A stretch of DNA of 54,891 bases from an uncultured Alphaproteobacteria bacterium (GTDB lineage: Bacteria > Pseudomonadota > Alphaproteobacteria > Rhizobiales > Aestuariivirgaceae). The translations under genes were made by a program, and so were the position numbers. The notes under the pieces are model-generated. The model was not told where the DNA came from. It did not search any database and saw only the letters and a program-made list of their open reading frames with translations. Each line of letters begins with the position of its first letter. Within the stretch, counting starts at the first letter, position 1. Positions 34,809 to 44,435 of the stretch are shown piece after piece. The DNA lies in assembly GCA_937870685.1 (NCBI GenBank), contig CALMZX010000143.1, positions 1-54,891 on the forward strand, written 5' to 3'.

Positions 34809-36047
34809 TCAGTGTTTCCCGTTCATCCATTGCCGGGGATCATGCGCGGCGCGGCGCGGGTCCGCAAGCGTCTCCGCGAGGTCGGCAAGGCTGTTCAGGC
34901 TGTGCACGGGGCGGAACTCGTCCACAAACGGCATCATCACCCGGATGCCGCTGGCCCGCGCCTCGAAGCCATCAAAGCGCAACAGCGGATTGAGCCAGAC
35001 GATGCGCTTTGCTGCCCGCCGAAGCCGCTGCATCTCCGTCTTCAGCGTGTCCACATCCTCACGGTCGAGGCCGTCCGTCATCAGCATCACATGTGCCCCC
35101 TGCCCCAGCACGCGCCGCCCCCATTTGAAATTGAACTCATGCAACGCTGTGCCGATGCGCGTGCCGCCGGACCAGTCCTTCACCGCAGCGGATACCTTCA
35201 GCATCGCGTCGTCAATGTCCTTGCGCCGCAATTCCCGCGTGATGTTGGTGAGCCGCGTGCCGAAGAGAAACACATGCACCCTGTCCCGGTCATTGATCAG
35301 CGTGTGCAGGAAATGCAGGAACATGCGCGAATAATTCGAGCACGACCCCGAAATGTCGCAGAGGATCACCAGCGGCGGCTCGCGCCATTTGGGTTCCTTG
35401 CGGGCAAGGTCGACAACCTGCCCGCCCGCGTGGATGGCGCCCCGCAAGGTGCGGCGCATGTCGATCCGCCGTCCCGCATGAGACGCCTTGAAGCGCCGTG
35501 TCGGAACCTCGATGCGCGTTAGCCTGATCTTGCGCAGCGCCTGCTTCGCCTGCGCCTGTTCCGTCACCGTCATCTGCTCGAAATCCTTGGCGCGCAGCAC
35601 CTCGCTGGCCGACGACGTGAAGGTGGCCTCAATCTCAAGCGCCTCCTTCTTCTGCTCCTGGCGGCTTGCCACCTCGGTCTTGTCGAACATCGCTTCGGCG
35701 AGGCGGCGGAAGCCTGCCTGCTTGCGGTTCTCGTGCGGCTTGCGGGCGATCTGCGTGTACATCAGCTGCATCAGCTGCTGCAGCATTTTTGGCTTCTTCC
35801 AGAACACGTGGAAGGCCTGGTCGAAGACCTCGCGCTGCTCACGCCGCTTCACGAACACCGCGTGCAGCATCCAGTAGAAATCCTCGCGCCGCTGCAAGGG
35901 CCCCGCCATCGCGGCATCCAGCGCATCGAGCACGCTGCCCGGCCCCACTGGAATCCCTGCCTCGCGCAACACGCGGGCAAAATGCATGATGTTCTCGGCC
36001 AGCTTTCCGGTGATCTGGCGGTTTGAATTGGCGGGCGTGGTGAACAT
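34809..36047 (-). CDS. coxE: CoxE-type von Willebrand factor A domain protein
   Basis: This 412-residue protein has an N-terminal helical region with an Arg/Lys-rich middle (about residues 1-200). It ends in a vWA domain with a MIDAS motif, DISGSCSNYSRM, and LMTDGLDREDVDTL. CoxE works with the CoxD ATPase on the maturation of the bimetallic or molybdenum centre of CO-dehydrogenase-type enzymes. I start it at the ATG at 36047, which has GAGGGACG about 5 bases upstream; the TTG at 36050 is unlikely. It is downstream of coxD, with a palindromic repeat between them. Confidence 0.9.
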   Translation of the reverse strand: MFTTPANSNRQITGKLAENIMHFARVLREAGIPVGPGSVLDALDAAMAGPLQRREDFYWMLHAVFVKRREQREVFDQAFHVFWKKPKMLQQLMQLMYTQIARKPHENRKQAGFRRLAEAMFDKTEVASRQEQKKEALEIEATFTSSASEVLRAKDFEQMTVTEQAQAKQALRKIRLTRIEVPTRRFKASHAGRRIDMRRTLRGAIHAGGQVVDLARKEPKWREPPLVILCDISGSCSNYSRMFLHFLHTLINDRDRVHVFLFGTRLTNITRELRRKDIDDAMLKVSAAVKDWSGGTRIGTALHEFNFKWGRRVLGQGAHVMLMTDGLDREDVDTLKTEMQRLRRAAKRIVWLNPLLRFDGFEARASGIRVMMPFVDEFRPVHSLNSLADLAETLADPRRAAHDPRQWMNGKH

Positions 36048-36054
36048 CAACGTC

Positions 36055-36160
36055 CCTCATCCGGCGCTGCGCGCCACCTTCTCCCGCAAGCGGGAGAAGT
36101 GAAAATTCTCACCTCTCCCGCTTGCGGGAGAGGACGCCGCATAGCGGCAGGTGAGGGAAA
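36055..36160. repeat. Palindromic repeat between coxD and coxE
   Basis: Two facing hairpins, ttctcccgcaagcgggagaa (36079-36098) and cctctcccgcttgcgggagagg (36112-36133), lie between ccctcatccggcg at the left and gcggcaggtgaggg at the right, which are themselves near-inverted. This is a common intergenic palindrome type in Hyphomicrobiales. It sits in the 118-base gap between two genes that are otherwise one operon. Confidence 0.85.
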
Positions 36161-36165
36161 CTGGC

Positions 36166-37092
36166 TCACACCGACCCCATCAGCCGCAACTCTTCTTTCA
36201 CCTGGTCAAGGATGCGCTTGGCCTCCGAGCCTTCCATGCGGGCGATGTCGTCCTGGTATTTGAGCAGCACGCCGAGCGTGTCGTTCACCGTCTGCGGGTC
36301 CAGCACAACGCAATCCAGTTCGTGCAGCGCAGACACCCAGTCCAGCGTTTCCGCCACGCCGGGCGACTTGTAGAGGTCGCCACCCTTGCGCAGCGCCTGC
36401 ACGAAGCCCACTACTTCCTTCGCCAGTTGCGCCGACGCCCTGGGCCGCTTGGCCCGCAGGATCGCCACCTCGCGCTTGGCGTCCGGATAGCCAACCCAGT
36501 GATAGAGGCAGCGCCGCTTCAAGGCGTCGTGCACCTCACGCGTGCGGTTGGAGGTGATGATGACGATGGGCGGTTCCTTCGCCTTCAGCGTGCCGAGTTC
36601 CGGAATGGAAACCTGGAAGTCCGACAGCACCTCCAGCAGGAAGGCTTCAAAGGCTTCATCCGTGCGGTCCAGTTCGTCGATCAGCAGCACGGGGGCAGCA
36701 CCATCTTCCGATTCCAGCGCCTGAAGCAGGGGCCGCTTGATCAGGAACCGCTCGGCGAACACATCCGAACCCAACCGCGCCTTGTCGATGTTCCCTGCCG
36801 CCTCAGCGAGCCGGATTTCGATCATCTGTGCCGGATAGTTCCACTCATAGACGGCGGACGAGACGTCGAGGCCTTCATAGCACTGCAACCGGATGAGCTT
36901 GCGACCAAGGCCCTCCGCCAGAACCTTGGCGATCTCGGTCTTGCCGACGCCGGCCTCCCCTTCCAGAAAAAGAGGCCGCCCCATCTTGAGGGCGAGGAAG
37001 ACAACCGTGCCAAGGTCACGGCCCGCCACATAGTCACGGGATTTCAGCAGGTCGATGGTGTCGTCAATGGTGGCGGGCAAGGGCTTTGTCAT
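36166..37092 (-). CDS. coxD: CoxD-type AAA+ ATPase (MoxR family)
   Basis: This 308-residue AAA+ protein has Walker A GEAGVGKTE (residues 45-53), Walker B APVLLIDELDRTDEAFEAFL and a sensor region in PPIVIITSNRTREVHDALKR. MoxR-type ATPases partner with vWA proteins; CoxD is the member that helps build the active site of CO dehydrogenase. The start MTKPLPAT at 37092 gives the family length. A frame extending to 37155 would run into the coxM terminator and is rejected. It is followed by coxE. Confidence 0.9.
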   Translation of the reverse strand: MTKPLPATIDDTIDLLKSRDYVAGRDLGTVVFLALKMGRPLFLEGEAGVGKTEIAKVLAEGLGRKLIRLQCYEGLDVSSAVYEWNYPAQMIEIRLAEAAGNIDKARLGSDVFAERFLIKRPLLQALESEDGAAPVLLIDELDRTDEAFEAFLLEVLSDFQVSIPELGTLKAKEPPIVIITSNRTREVHDALKRRCLYHWVGYPDAKREVAILRAKRPRASAQLAKEVVGFVQALRKGGDLYKSPGVAETLDWVSALHELDCVVLDPQTVNDTLGVLLKYQDDIARMEGSEAKRILDQVKEELRLMGSV

Positions 37093-37153
37093 CGGTTCAA
37101 GGACTCCTGTCACCGATACGTCCGTCGCCAGACCCCGGTCGCCTGCGTGTAAC

Positions 37154-37186
37154 AAAAAACACCCGCCAACCGGAGTCAGCGGGTGT
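37154..37186 (-). terminator. Rho-independent terminator after coxM
   Basis: On the minus strand an 8-base-pair stem acacccgc/gcgggtgt with a 12-base loop is followed by a run of six T residues. It lies 18 bases after the coxM stop and before coxD, so the structural genes coxSLM and the maturation genes coxDE and after may be separate transcripts, or linked only by read-through. Confidence 0.88.
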
Positions 37187-37204
37187 CGCTCCTGTCGGTC
37201 AAAA

Positions 37205-37999
37205 CTACTTTGCCGCCGCCAGGGCGCGCCTGGCCATGACGGAGATCAAGTGCGCCCGGTAGGCGGCTGAACCGTGGATGTCGCTGTTGAGGCCGCGCGG
37301 CTTCACCGCAATCCCCGCCAGCGCATCCGCCTTGAAGGACTTGGAGAGCGCAACTTCCATGTCAGCCTGGCGGAACACGCCGGGGCCTGCACCGGTCACG
37401 GCCACGCGGGCCGCACCCTTGCCATCCTGCACCACGTACACGCCCACCATCGCGTAAAGCGAGGCCGGGTTCGGGAACTTGGCATAACCGCTCTTCTTCG
37501 GGATGGGAAACTCCACCGCCGTGATGATCTCGTCGTCCTTGAGGGCGGTCGAGAACAGGCCAGTGAAATACTTGTCCGCCGGAATCTTGCGGGCATTGGT
37601 GTGGATGGTGGCACCGAGTGCGAGGCACGCCGCCGGATAATCCGCCGCCGGGTCATTGTTGGCAAGCGAACCGCCAATCGTGCCCTTGTGTCGGACATGG
37701 GGGTCACCAATGCCGCCAGCAAGTGCCGCCAGGCCGGGAATGGCCTTGCGCACGCCTTTGTCGGCGGCCACCGCGGCATGTGTCGTGCCGGCCTGGATCA
37801 CCACAGACTTGGCACCCACCTTCACGCCCGCGTTCTTCAGGCCGGAAAGGTCGATGATGTCCGTCGGTGTGGCAAGCCCCTGCTTCATGGTGGGCACAAG
37901 CGTGTGCCCGCCCGCGAGGTATTTGCCATCCTTGGCCTTTTTCATCAGCTTGACGGCGTCAGCCACCTTGCTGGGACGGTGATAGTTGAAGTTTTCCAT
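37205..37999 (-). CDS. coxM: FAD-binding medium subunit of CO-dehydrogenase-type molybdenum hydroxylase
   Basis: This 264-residue flavin subunit transfers electrons from the Fe-S clusters to a quinone or other acceptor. The FAD-binding motifs are [20 protein letters not shown] (the AGGxS/T type) and [20 protein letters not shown]. The CO-dehydrogenase C-terminal domain continues from [20 protein letters not shown]. It has a good GGGGAG ribosome-binding site. It is the third structural gene, after coxS and coxL, and is followed by a terminator. Confidence 0.92.
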   Translation of the reverse strand: MENFNYHRPSKVADAVKLMKKAKDGKYLAGGHTLVPTMKQGLATPTDIIDLSGLKNAGVKVGAKSVVIQAGTTHAAVAADKGVRKAIPGLAALAGGIGDPHVRHKGTIGGSLANNDPAADYPAACLALGATIHTNARKIPADKYFTGLFSTALKDDEIITAVEFPIPKKSGYAKFPNPASLYAMVGVYVVQDGKGAARVAVTGAGPGVFRQADMEVALSKSFKADALAGIAVKPRGLNSDIHGSAAYRAHLISVMARRALAAAK

Positions 38000-38017
38000 G
38001 TGTCTTTCTCCCCGTCC

Positions 38018-40381
38018 TTATTCCGCTGCCTTTTTCAAGCCCTGCACCGCGTTCCACACCACTTGCGGTGTCGCTGGCATGGCGATCTCACGAATGCCAA
38101 GCGCATCCGTCACGGCGTTGATGACTGCTGGCGGCGAACCGATGGCGCCTGCCTCGCCGCAGCCCTTCATCCCCATCGGGTTTGTCGGGCATGGCGTGCA
38201 GGTGAAGCCGAGGTTGAAGCTCGGCACGTCGGCGGCGCGCGGCATGCGGTAATCCATGTAGGAGCCGGTCAGCAGCTGGCCCGAGGATTCGTCATAGACG
38301 CAACCTTCGGCAAGCGCCTGGCCGATGCCCTGCACGATGCCACCTTGCACCTGGCCTTCCACGATCATCGGATTGATCAGGTTTCCGAAGTCGTCAACGC
38401 AGGTATAGTTGGCGATCTCGGTCACGCCCGTGTCCGGATCGATCTCCACCTCGCAGATGTGCACGCCTGCCGGGAACACGAAGTTCGCCGGGTCGTGGAA
38501 GGCGCTTTCCTTGAGGCCGGGCTCGATTTCGGCGGAGTTGAACTTGTGCGCCACATAGGCCGCAAGCGCCACCTCACCGAAGGCCATCTTCTTGTCGGTG
38601 CCCTTCACCGTGAAGGTGCCGTTCTTGAACTCCACGTCATCGGTGGAGGCTTCCATCACGGCGGCGGCAACCTTCTTCGCCTTGGCCTCGATCTTGTCGA
38701 GCGCCTTGGAGATGGCATGCATGCCCACCGCACCGGAGCGCGAACCGTAGGTGCCCATGCCGAACTGCACCTTGTCGGTGTCGCCATGCACGACCGAGAC
38801 GTTGTTGAAGTCCACGCCCAGCCGGTCGGAGACCAACTGCGCGAAGGTTGTTTCGTGGCCCTGGCCGTGACTGTGGGAACCCGTGAGGATTTCCACCGAG
38901 CCCACCGGATTCACGCGCACTTCGGCTGATTCCCACAGGCCCACGCCAGCCCCCAGCGAACCGATCGCCGCCGACGGCGCGATGCCGCATGCTTCGATGT
39001 ACGCCGAGTAGCCGAGACCGCGCAGCTTGCCGTTCTTGGCGGAAGCCGCCTTGCGGGCCGCGAAGCCCTTCACGTCAGCCATCTCCTGCGCCTTGACGAG
39101 CGAGGCGTCATAGTCGCCCGCGTCGTAGCACATGATCACCGGCGTCTGGTGCGGGAACTGCGTGACGAAGTTCTTCCGGCGGAATTCCGCCGGGTCCATC
39201 TTCAGTTCGCGCGCTGCCGTTTCAACCAGGCGCTCGACCACGTAGGTCGCTTCCGGACGCCCTGCCCCGCGATAGGCGTCAACCGGCGCGGTGTTGGTGT
39301 AAACCGCATCGACCTCCGCATAGATGTTGGGGATATTGTACTGGCCGGAAAGCAGCGTGGCATAGAGGTAGGTCGGCACGCAGCTGGAGAAGGTGGAGAG
39401 ATAGGCCCCCATCGACGCCGTCGTGTGCACGCGAAGGCCTGTGATCCTGCCGGAGGAATCCGTGGCAAGCTCCGCCTTGGTCACATGGTCGCGGCCATGG
39501 GCGTCAGCAAGGAAGCTCTCGGTGCGTTCGGCCGTCCACTTCACGGGCCGACCGCCCACGCGCTTCGACACCCAGACGCAGACCACTTCTTCGGCATAGA
39601 TGAAGATCTTGGAGCCGAAGCCGCCGCCCACGTCAGGCGCGATCACGCGCAGCTTGTGTTCGGGGCACAGGCCGTGGAACGCCGAAATAACGAGGCGCGC
39701 CACATGCGGGTTCTGGCTGGTGGTGTAGAGCGTGTAGGCCTCCATCCCCGTGTCATAGGAACCAATCGCGGCACGCGGCTCCATGGCATTGGGAATGAGG
39801 CGGTTGTTGACGATGTCGAGCTTGGTCACATGCGCGGCGTTCTTGAACGCGGCTGCCGTGTTGCCTTCGTCGCCGATTGACCAGTTGTAAACCCGGTTGT
39901 CGGCGGCGACGTCATGTACCTGCGCCTTGGTGGACATCGCCTTCGCGGCATCCACATTGTGCGCCAGCGGCGCGTATTTCACGTCCACCAGCGCGGCAGC
40001 AGCCTTGGCCTGCTCCTTGGTCTCGGCCACGACGACGGCCACATGGTCGCCCACATAGCGCACCTTGCCATCAGCGAGGATCGGATGCGGACCGGCCTTC
40101 ATGCCGGAACCATCCTTCGAGGTGATCGCCCAGCCGCAGATCAGGCCGCCGATCTTGTCTTCCTTCACATGCTCGCCGGTGAACACGCCGAGCACGCCCG
40201 GCATGGCCGCGGCCTTCTTGGTGTTGATCGACTTGATGGTGGCGTGCGCATGGGGTGAGCGCACGAAATAGGCGTAAGTCTGGTCCTTCAGGTTGATGTC
40301 ATCGGTATACTGGCCCTTGCCAGTGATAAACCGCTGGTCTTCCTTGCGCTTGACTGAGGCGCCAACTCCGGTTCCGGTCAT
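38018..40381 (-). CDS. coxL: Large molybdopterin subunit of form II CO-dehydrogenase-type hydroxylase
   Basis: This 787-residue catalytic subunit binds the Mo-pterin cytosine dinucleotide cofactor. It has [13 protein letters not shown], the active-site loop AYRGAGR at residues 369-375, [19 protein letters not shown] and the catalytic Glu743 in [25 protein letters not shown] is the form II (BMS) loop; form I enzymes have AYxCSFR with the Cys that joins Cu to Mo. Form II members may oxidise CO only poorly or act on other aldehydes or heterocycles, so CO oxidation is not proven. The start has GGAGAT upstream; a longer frame is rejected. Confidence 0.92.
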   Translation of the reverse strand: MTGTGVGASVKRKEDQRFITGKGQYTDDINLKDQTYAYFVRSPHAHATIKSINTKKAAAMPGVLGVFTGEHVKEDKIGGLICGWAITSKDGSGMKAGPHPILADGKVRYVGDHVAVVVAETKEQAKAAAALVDVKYAPLAHNVDAAKAMSTKAQVHDVAADNRVYNWSIGDEGNTAAAFKNAAHVTKLDIVNNRLIPNAMEPRAAIGSYDTGMEAYTLYTTSQNPHVARLVISAFHGLCPEHKLRVIAPDVGGGFGSKIFIYAEEVVCVWVSKRVGGRPVKWTAERTESFLADAHGRDHVTKAELATDSSGRITGLRVHTTASMGAYLSTFSSCVPTYLYATLLSGQYNIPNIYAEVDAVYTNTAPVDAYRGAGRPEATYVVERLVETAARELKMDPAEFRRKNFVTQFPHQTPVIMCYDAGDYDASLVKAQEMADVKGFAARKAASAKNGKLRGLGYSAYIEACGIAPSAAIGSLGAGVGLWESAEVRVNPVGSVEILTGSHSHGQGHETTFAQLVSDRLGVDFNNVSVVHGDTDKVQFGMGTYGSRSGAVGMHAISKALDKIEAKAKKVAAAVMEASTDDVEFKNGTFTVKGTDKKMAFGEVALAAYVAHKFNSAEIEPGLKESAFHDPANFVFPAGVHICEVEIDPDTGVTEIANYTCVDDFGNLINPMIVEGQVQGGIVQGIGQALAEGCVYDESSGQLLTGSYMDYRMPRAADVPSFNLGFTCTPCPTNPMGMKGCGEAGAIGSPPAVINAVTDALGIREIAMPATPQVVWNAVQGLKKAAE

Positions 40382-40395
40382 CTCCGCAATCTCCC

Positions 40396-40860
<465 letters not shown>

Positions 40861-41097
40861 TTCTTTTCCTCCCATTGTCCGTCCGTTGCGGGCGCAAGAC
40901 TGCCCCAAGCCGCAACGCCGGACCCGTTGTGCCGGGCGCGATGATCATCATCACCACGCGAATCCGTCAAGCACTACCAATGGCTTTGAGGACTGAAATG
41001 CAGAGATTCTTTCGTGCTGCACCGCACACGAAACCGGAATGCCCAACGCGGCGTAACAAGCCGTGCCATTCTGAATCACGTTGAGGGAGATTTCGCC
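40861..41097. promoter_or_regulatory. Divergent intergenic region between coxS and DUF4864 gene
   Basis: The 237 bases separate the minus-strand coxS start from the plus-strand DUF4864 start and must hold at least the cox promoter. I see no clear sigma-54 or sigma-70 box that I would call, nor a strong dyad, and no regulator gene is adjacent. Confidence 0.5.
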
Positions 41098-41526
41098 ATG
41101 ACCCGCCTTCGAATCCTGATCACGGCACTTGCCATTGTCTGTTTCGGCATTGCCGCTGCCCGCGCCGGGGACGATGCCAACAGGGACGCCATGCGCGCTA
41201 TCATCACCGGCCAGCTTCAGGCCTTCGCCTCAGACCGGGACGATGAAGCCTATGGTTATGCCGCACCATTGATCAAGTTCGCCTTCCCCACCGTCGACAG
41301 CTTCATGGCGATGGTGAAGAAGGGCTACCAGCCGGTTCACCGCAACAGCGGCTACAGCTTCGGCGAAAGCGCCACCGACCCCAACGGGCGGCCAACCGAG
41401 ACCGTTATCATCCGGGGCACCGACGGCAAGACCTATGAGGCCCGCTACACCTTGGAGCAGCAGACCGATGGCACATGGAAGATTGCCGGCTGTGTGATCC
41501 GCACACTCCCCGGCCAAGAAGTCTGA
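41098..41526 (+). CDS. DUF4864 family secreted protein
   Basis: This 142-residue protein has a signal peptide (MTRLRILITALAIVCFGIAA) and a DUF4864 domain with IITGQLQAFASDRDDEAYGY, FAFPTVDSFMAMVKKGYQPV and TWKIAGCVIR. The domain is a compact alpha/beta fold related to the SnoaL/NTF2-like group; it has no known substrate. The ATG at 41098 follows GAGGGAG. It is divergent from the cox genes and convergent with the small membrane gene. Confidence 0.82.
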   Translation: MTRLRILITALAIVCFGIAAARAGDDANRDAMRAIITGQLQAFASDRDDEAYGYAAPLIKFAFPTVDSFMAMVKKGYQPVHRNSGYSFGESATDPNGRPTETVIIRGTDGKTYEARYTLEQQTDGTWKIAGCVIRTLPGQEV

Positions 41527-41540
41527 AGCGGCGCACTCAG

Positions 41541-41840
41541 TCAAAAGAACATGGCGCGGAGCATTATGCCGGTGCCCATGGACACCATGCCGAAGGTGGA
41601 CGCCAGCCCGCCCGCGAGCAGCAACTTGTAGCCCATTTCATGGGGACTGTGCGCCAGCATGGTGCCAATGCCGCTCACGTCCAGGCGGATGAGCAGCGCA
41701 GCCAGTCCCACTCCCAGCGCAATGCCGAACGCGGCACACAGCAGGATGTACGAAAGCCAGTCCCGGTGCAGGCGCGCCGCTTCGCGCCGTTCACTCTCGT
41801 TTACGGGACGCCCGGTCTGTCTGTCATTGTCATCACTCAT
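41541..41840 (-). CDS. Small membrane protein of unknown function
   Basis: This 99-residue protein has a polar N-terminal part (about 28 residues, Arg/Asp-rich) and two predicted membrane helices (about 29-50 and 67-92). I recognise no family. The ATG at 41840 has GGAGAC upstream; a GTG one codon earlier could also start it. It lies on its own between a DUF4864 gene and the periplasmic binding-protein gene. Confidence 0.6.
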   Translation of the reverse strand: MSDDNDRQTGRPVNESERREAARLHRDWLSYILLCAAFGIALGVGLAALLIRLDVSGIGTMLAHSPHEMGYKLLLAGGLASTFGMVSMGTGIMLRAMFF

Positions 41841-41904
41841 CACCAGTCTCCGGGCCGTCCTGCCAGTTCATGGGTGAGGTGGTGGGCATCCACCAGAACT
41901 GCAA

Positions 41905-41924
41905 GGGGCGGCACGCGCCGCCCC
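41905..41924 (-). other. Strong GC-rich stem-loop after the Liv-type binding protein gene
   Basis: A perfect 8-base-pair stem ggggcggc/gccgcccc with a 4-base loop lies 22 bases past the stop. The T-run (gttttt) is on the plus-strand side, not after the hairpin on the minus strand. It may protect the mRNA end or act as a weak terminator. Confidence 0.4.
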
Positions 41925-41945
41925 CCGCCCGTTTTTGTCAGAGGG

Positions 41946-43061
41946 TCATTGCGGAATGGCGGCGTAGGCGCCGTTGCTCCAGCGGTTGATGTCATAGCTC
42001 GCGTCCTTCAGGTCACCCTTGGCGTCGAAGGTCACGGGGCCGACAACCGTCTGGATGGCCTCGCCATTCTTCAGCACTTCGGCAACCTTCGTGGGATCAT
42101 CCGTGCCCGCCTTTTCGATGCCCGCCGCGAAGGCCTGGATCACCGCGTAGGAGAACAGCGTGAAGCCGTCCGGCTTGAAGCCCCCGGCCGAAATCTTCTC
42201 CACCGCTTCCTTGGCTTCCGGACGAGATTGCGGATCGGACGGGAAGACAAACAGCGTGCCCTCGCCCGCTGGTCCCGCCACCTGCCAGAACTCCGCCGAG
42301 GCGATGGAGTCCGGCATGATCATCTGCAGCTTCACGCCCTGTTCGGCGGCCTGACGCAGGATGAGGCCCGCTTCCGGATGATAACCGCCGAAGTAGAGCA
42401 CGTCGGCCTTGGCTTCCTTCAGCTTGGTGATGACGGCGTTGTAGTCCTTCTCGCCGGCATTGATGCCTTCATAGAAAACCTCCTGCATGCCGTTGCTGTT
42501 GATCGAGGCCTTGACCGCATCGGCAATGCCCTGGCCATACGGCGTCTTGTCATGCAGCACGGCGACATTCTTGCCCGCATAGTTCTTGGCGATCCACGGC
42601 CCGATGAATGCGCCCTGCGCGTCATCGCGCGTGTAGAGGCGCATGATGTTCGTATAGCCCTTCTCGGCCGCAGCATCGGTCATCACCGGGTTGGACGAGG
42701 CCGGGCTCATCATCATGATGCCGTTCTCGCCGTAAACCTCGGTCGCCGGAATGCTGGAACCTGAGCAGGCATGGCCATCAACGAAGCGGATGCCCGCCGC
42801 CACGATGCGGTTGGCAATCGAAACCGCCTGCTTCGGATCACACTGGTCATCCTCGAACTGCAGCTTCACCTGGCGGCCCAGCACGCCACCCTTGGCGTTG
42901 ATCGCGTCGGCGGCGGCCTGTGCCCCCTGTTTGAACTGGTCACCGATCGAGGCCAGCGGCCCGGTCAGCGGACCGGCAACCGCGAAGGTCAGGTCTTCCG
43001 CATGGGCGGCCGAAGCCATGATGAGGCCCATGGCCGCACCGAGGAACAATCTACGTTTCAT
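41946..43061 (-). CDS. Periplasmic branched-chain amino acid-type binding protein (LivJ/LivK-like)
   Basis: This 371-residue solute-binding protein has a signal peptide (MKRRLFLGAAMGLIMASAAHA) and the type I periplasmic binding fold: FAVAGPLTGPLASIGDQFKQ, the Asp/Cys-containing DDQCDPKQAVSIANRIVAAG and VDGHACSGSSIPATEVYGE. It belongs to the leucine/amide-binding cluster, whose members bind branched-chain amino acids, amides or urea. No permease or ATPase gene lies next to it, so the transport partners must be elsewhere or it is a receptor. GGAGAT precedes the ATG. Confidence 0.87.
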   Translation of the reverse strand: MKRRLFLGAAMGLIMASAAHAEDLTFAVAGPLTGPLASIGDQFKQGAQAAADAINAKGGVLGRQVKLQFEDDQCDPKQAVSIANRIVAAGIRFVDGHACSGSSIPATEVYGENGIMMMSPASSNPVMTDAAAEKGYTNIMRLYTRDDAQGAFIGPWIAKNYAGKNVAVLHDKTPYGQGIADAVKASINSNGMQEVFYEGINAGEKDYNAVITKLKEAKADVLYFGGYHPEAGLILRQAAEQGVKLQMIMPDSIASAEFWQVAGPAGEGTLFVFPSDPQSRPEAKEAVEKISAGGFKPDGFTLFSYAVIQAFAAGIEKAGTDDPTKVAEVLKNGEAIQTVVGPVTFDAKGDLKDASYDINRWSNGAYAAIPQ

Positions 43062-43406
43062 CTTTTCATCTCCATGTCATTCGCCGCATTGGCGCGGCAC
43101 GCGCGTCCCGCAGGATCGCGCCACCAGTCCATCCGCTTCACCTTGTCCGCCGTGCCGTGGGAGTCGCATGTCATCCACACCAGCCATGCGCGGAGGAATG
43201 AAGCGCGAAGGAATCTGTGCGGTGACTCAATCACACCGACCCTGCCCCCGCAATCAGAGGCGTCAATCCGCAGTGGCGACATGTTGTAGCATGACAGAAG
43301 CGCCATGCTTTGGTGCCAGCGCATGCCAGCCCTGTGCGCCGCACAGGCTATTGCACTCCCGCCCCGCCTTCGCCAACACTCACCGCCAGCAACAGGAATC
43401 GCAGAG
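43062..43406. other. Intergenic region, 345 bases, no gene called
   Basis: This is the longest gap without a gene or repeat. It lies between divergent genes (Liv-type binding protein on minus, rhodanese on plus) and so should hold both promoters. A 119-codon frame on the minus strand (43058-43417) has no family resemblance and no good ribosome-binding site, and is not called. No riboswitch-like structure was recognised. Confidence 0.5.
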
Positions 43407-43820
43407 ATGGCAATCACAAAGGGTTACAAACAGCTTCTTGATGAAGCCAACGCCGCCGTGAAGGGTGTTTCGCCGGAACAGGCGCAAGCCATGGCCGCGT
43501 CCGGCGAAGCCCTCATCATTGACCTCCGCGATCCACGCGAACTGGAACGCAAAGGCCGCATTCCCGGCACGAAACATTGCCCGCGCGGCATGCTGGAGTT
43601 CTGGATTGATCCGGAAAGCCCCTACCACAAGCCTTACTTTGCCGAGAACAGGACCTTCATCTTCCAGTGCGCGTCTGGCTGGCGCTCCGCCCTTGCGGCC
43701 CGCACCGCCAAGGAGATGGGCCTCGGCCCCGTGCTCAACCTCACGGGCGGGTTCAGCGCCTGGAAGAAATCCGGCCTGCCCGTGGAAACCATCGACGGCA
43801 CGCCGTGGCCCGCCACATGA
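43407..43820 (+). CDS. Rhodanese-like domain protein
   Basis: This 137-residue single rhodanese domain has the active-site Cys88 in [20 protein letters not shown], the CH2A-type [20 protein letters not shown] and the C-terminal [17 protein letters not shown]. The Cys is present, so sulfur transfer is possible; the physiological acceptor is unknown. Its stop overlaps the start of the DUF2585 gene by four bases (ATGA), making the two genes one unit. Confidence 0.88.
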   Translation: MAITKGYKQLLDEANAAVKGVSPEQAQAMAASGEALIIDLRDPRELERKGRIPGTKHCPRGMLEFWIDPESPYHKPYFAENRTFIFQCASGWRSALAARTAKEMGLGPVLNLTGGFSAWKKSGLPVETIDGTPWPAT

Positions 43821-44401
43821 CGGAAACACCATCTGCTTCCGCGAAGGACCACACCAGTGCCCTCATCGTCGCGGCGATTGTCATCATCACCGCCGCCGTC
43901 ATCCTGCTCACCATGGGCCGCGAGCCCATCTGCAAGTGCGGCTATGTGAAGTTCTGGCATGGCGTTGTCGTCAGTTCCGAGAATTCCCAGCACATCACCG
44001 ACTGGTACACGCCGTCGCACGTCATCCACGGTTTCATCTTCTATGGCCTGACCTGGCTCGCGTTCCGGCGGCGCAGCCTTGCCGCGCGCCTCGCCCTTGC
44101 CACGCTTGTGGAAGGGGCCTGGGAAATCTTCGAGAACACAGATTTCATCATCAACCGCTACCGCGAAGCCACCATCTCGCTGGATTACTATGGCGACAGC
44201 GTACTGAATTCGGTCTGCGACATTCTCGCCATGGTGGCGGGCTTCTACGCCGCCTCGCGCCTGCCGGTCTGGGCCACAGTGGCGCTGGCCGTGCTCTTCG
44301 AACTTTTCACTGGCATCATGATCAGGGACAACCTCACCCTCAACATCATCATGCTGCTCTGGCCGCTGGATGCGATCAAATCCTGGCAGGCGGGCGGATA
44401 G
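43817..44401 (+). CDS. DUF2585 (UPF0314) membrane protein
   Basis: This 194-residue membrane protein has about five helices. Typical blocks are [50 protein letters not shown] and [20 protein letters not shown], which define the family DUF2585/UPF0314. It is found mainly in Hyphomicrobiales. The cluster of Cys, His, Asp and Glu residues in and near the membrane suggests metal or small-molecule binding, but no function is known. It is coupled to the rhodanese gene. Confidence 0.87.
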   Translation: MTETPSASAKDHTSALIVAAIVIITAAVILLTMGREPICKCGYVKFWHGVVVSSENSQHITDWYTPSHVIHGFIFYGLTWLAFRRRSLAARLALATLVEGAWEIFENTDFIINRYREATISLDYYGDSVLNSVCDILAMVAGFYAASRLPVWATVALAVLFELFTGIMIRDNLTLNIIMLLWPLDAIKSWQAGG

Positions 44402-44435
44402 CGCATCCCTACGCCTTCCGCACGAACCAAGGTTG

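Noticed and set aside
37274-38929. 551-codon open frame on the plus strand
   Set aside because: Antisense to coxM and coxL, which are well supported. Composition is typical of a shadow frame.
41475-42764. 429-codon open frame on the plus strand
   Set aside because: Antisense to the Liv-type binding protein and the small membrane protein; no recognisable domain.
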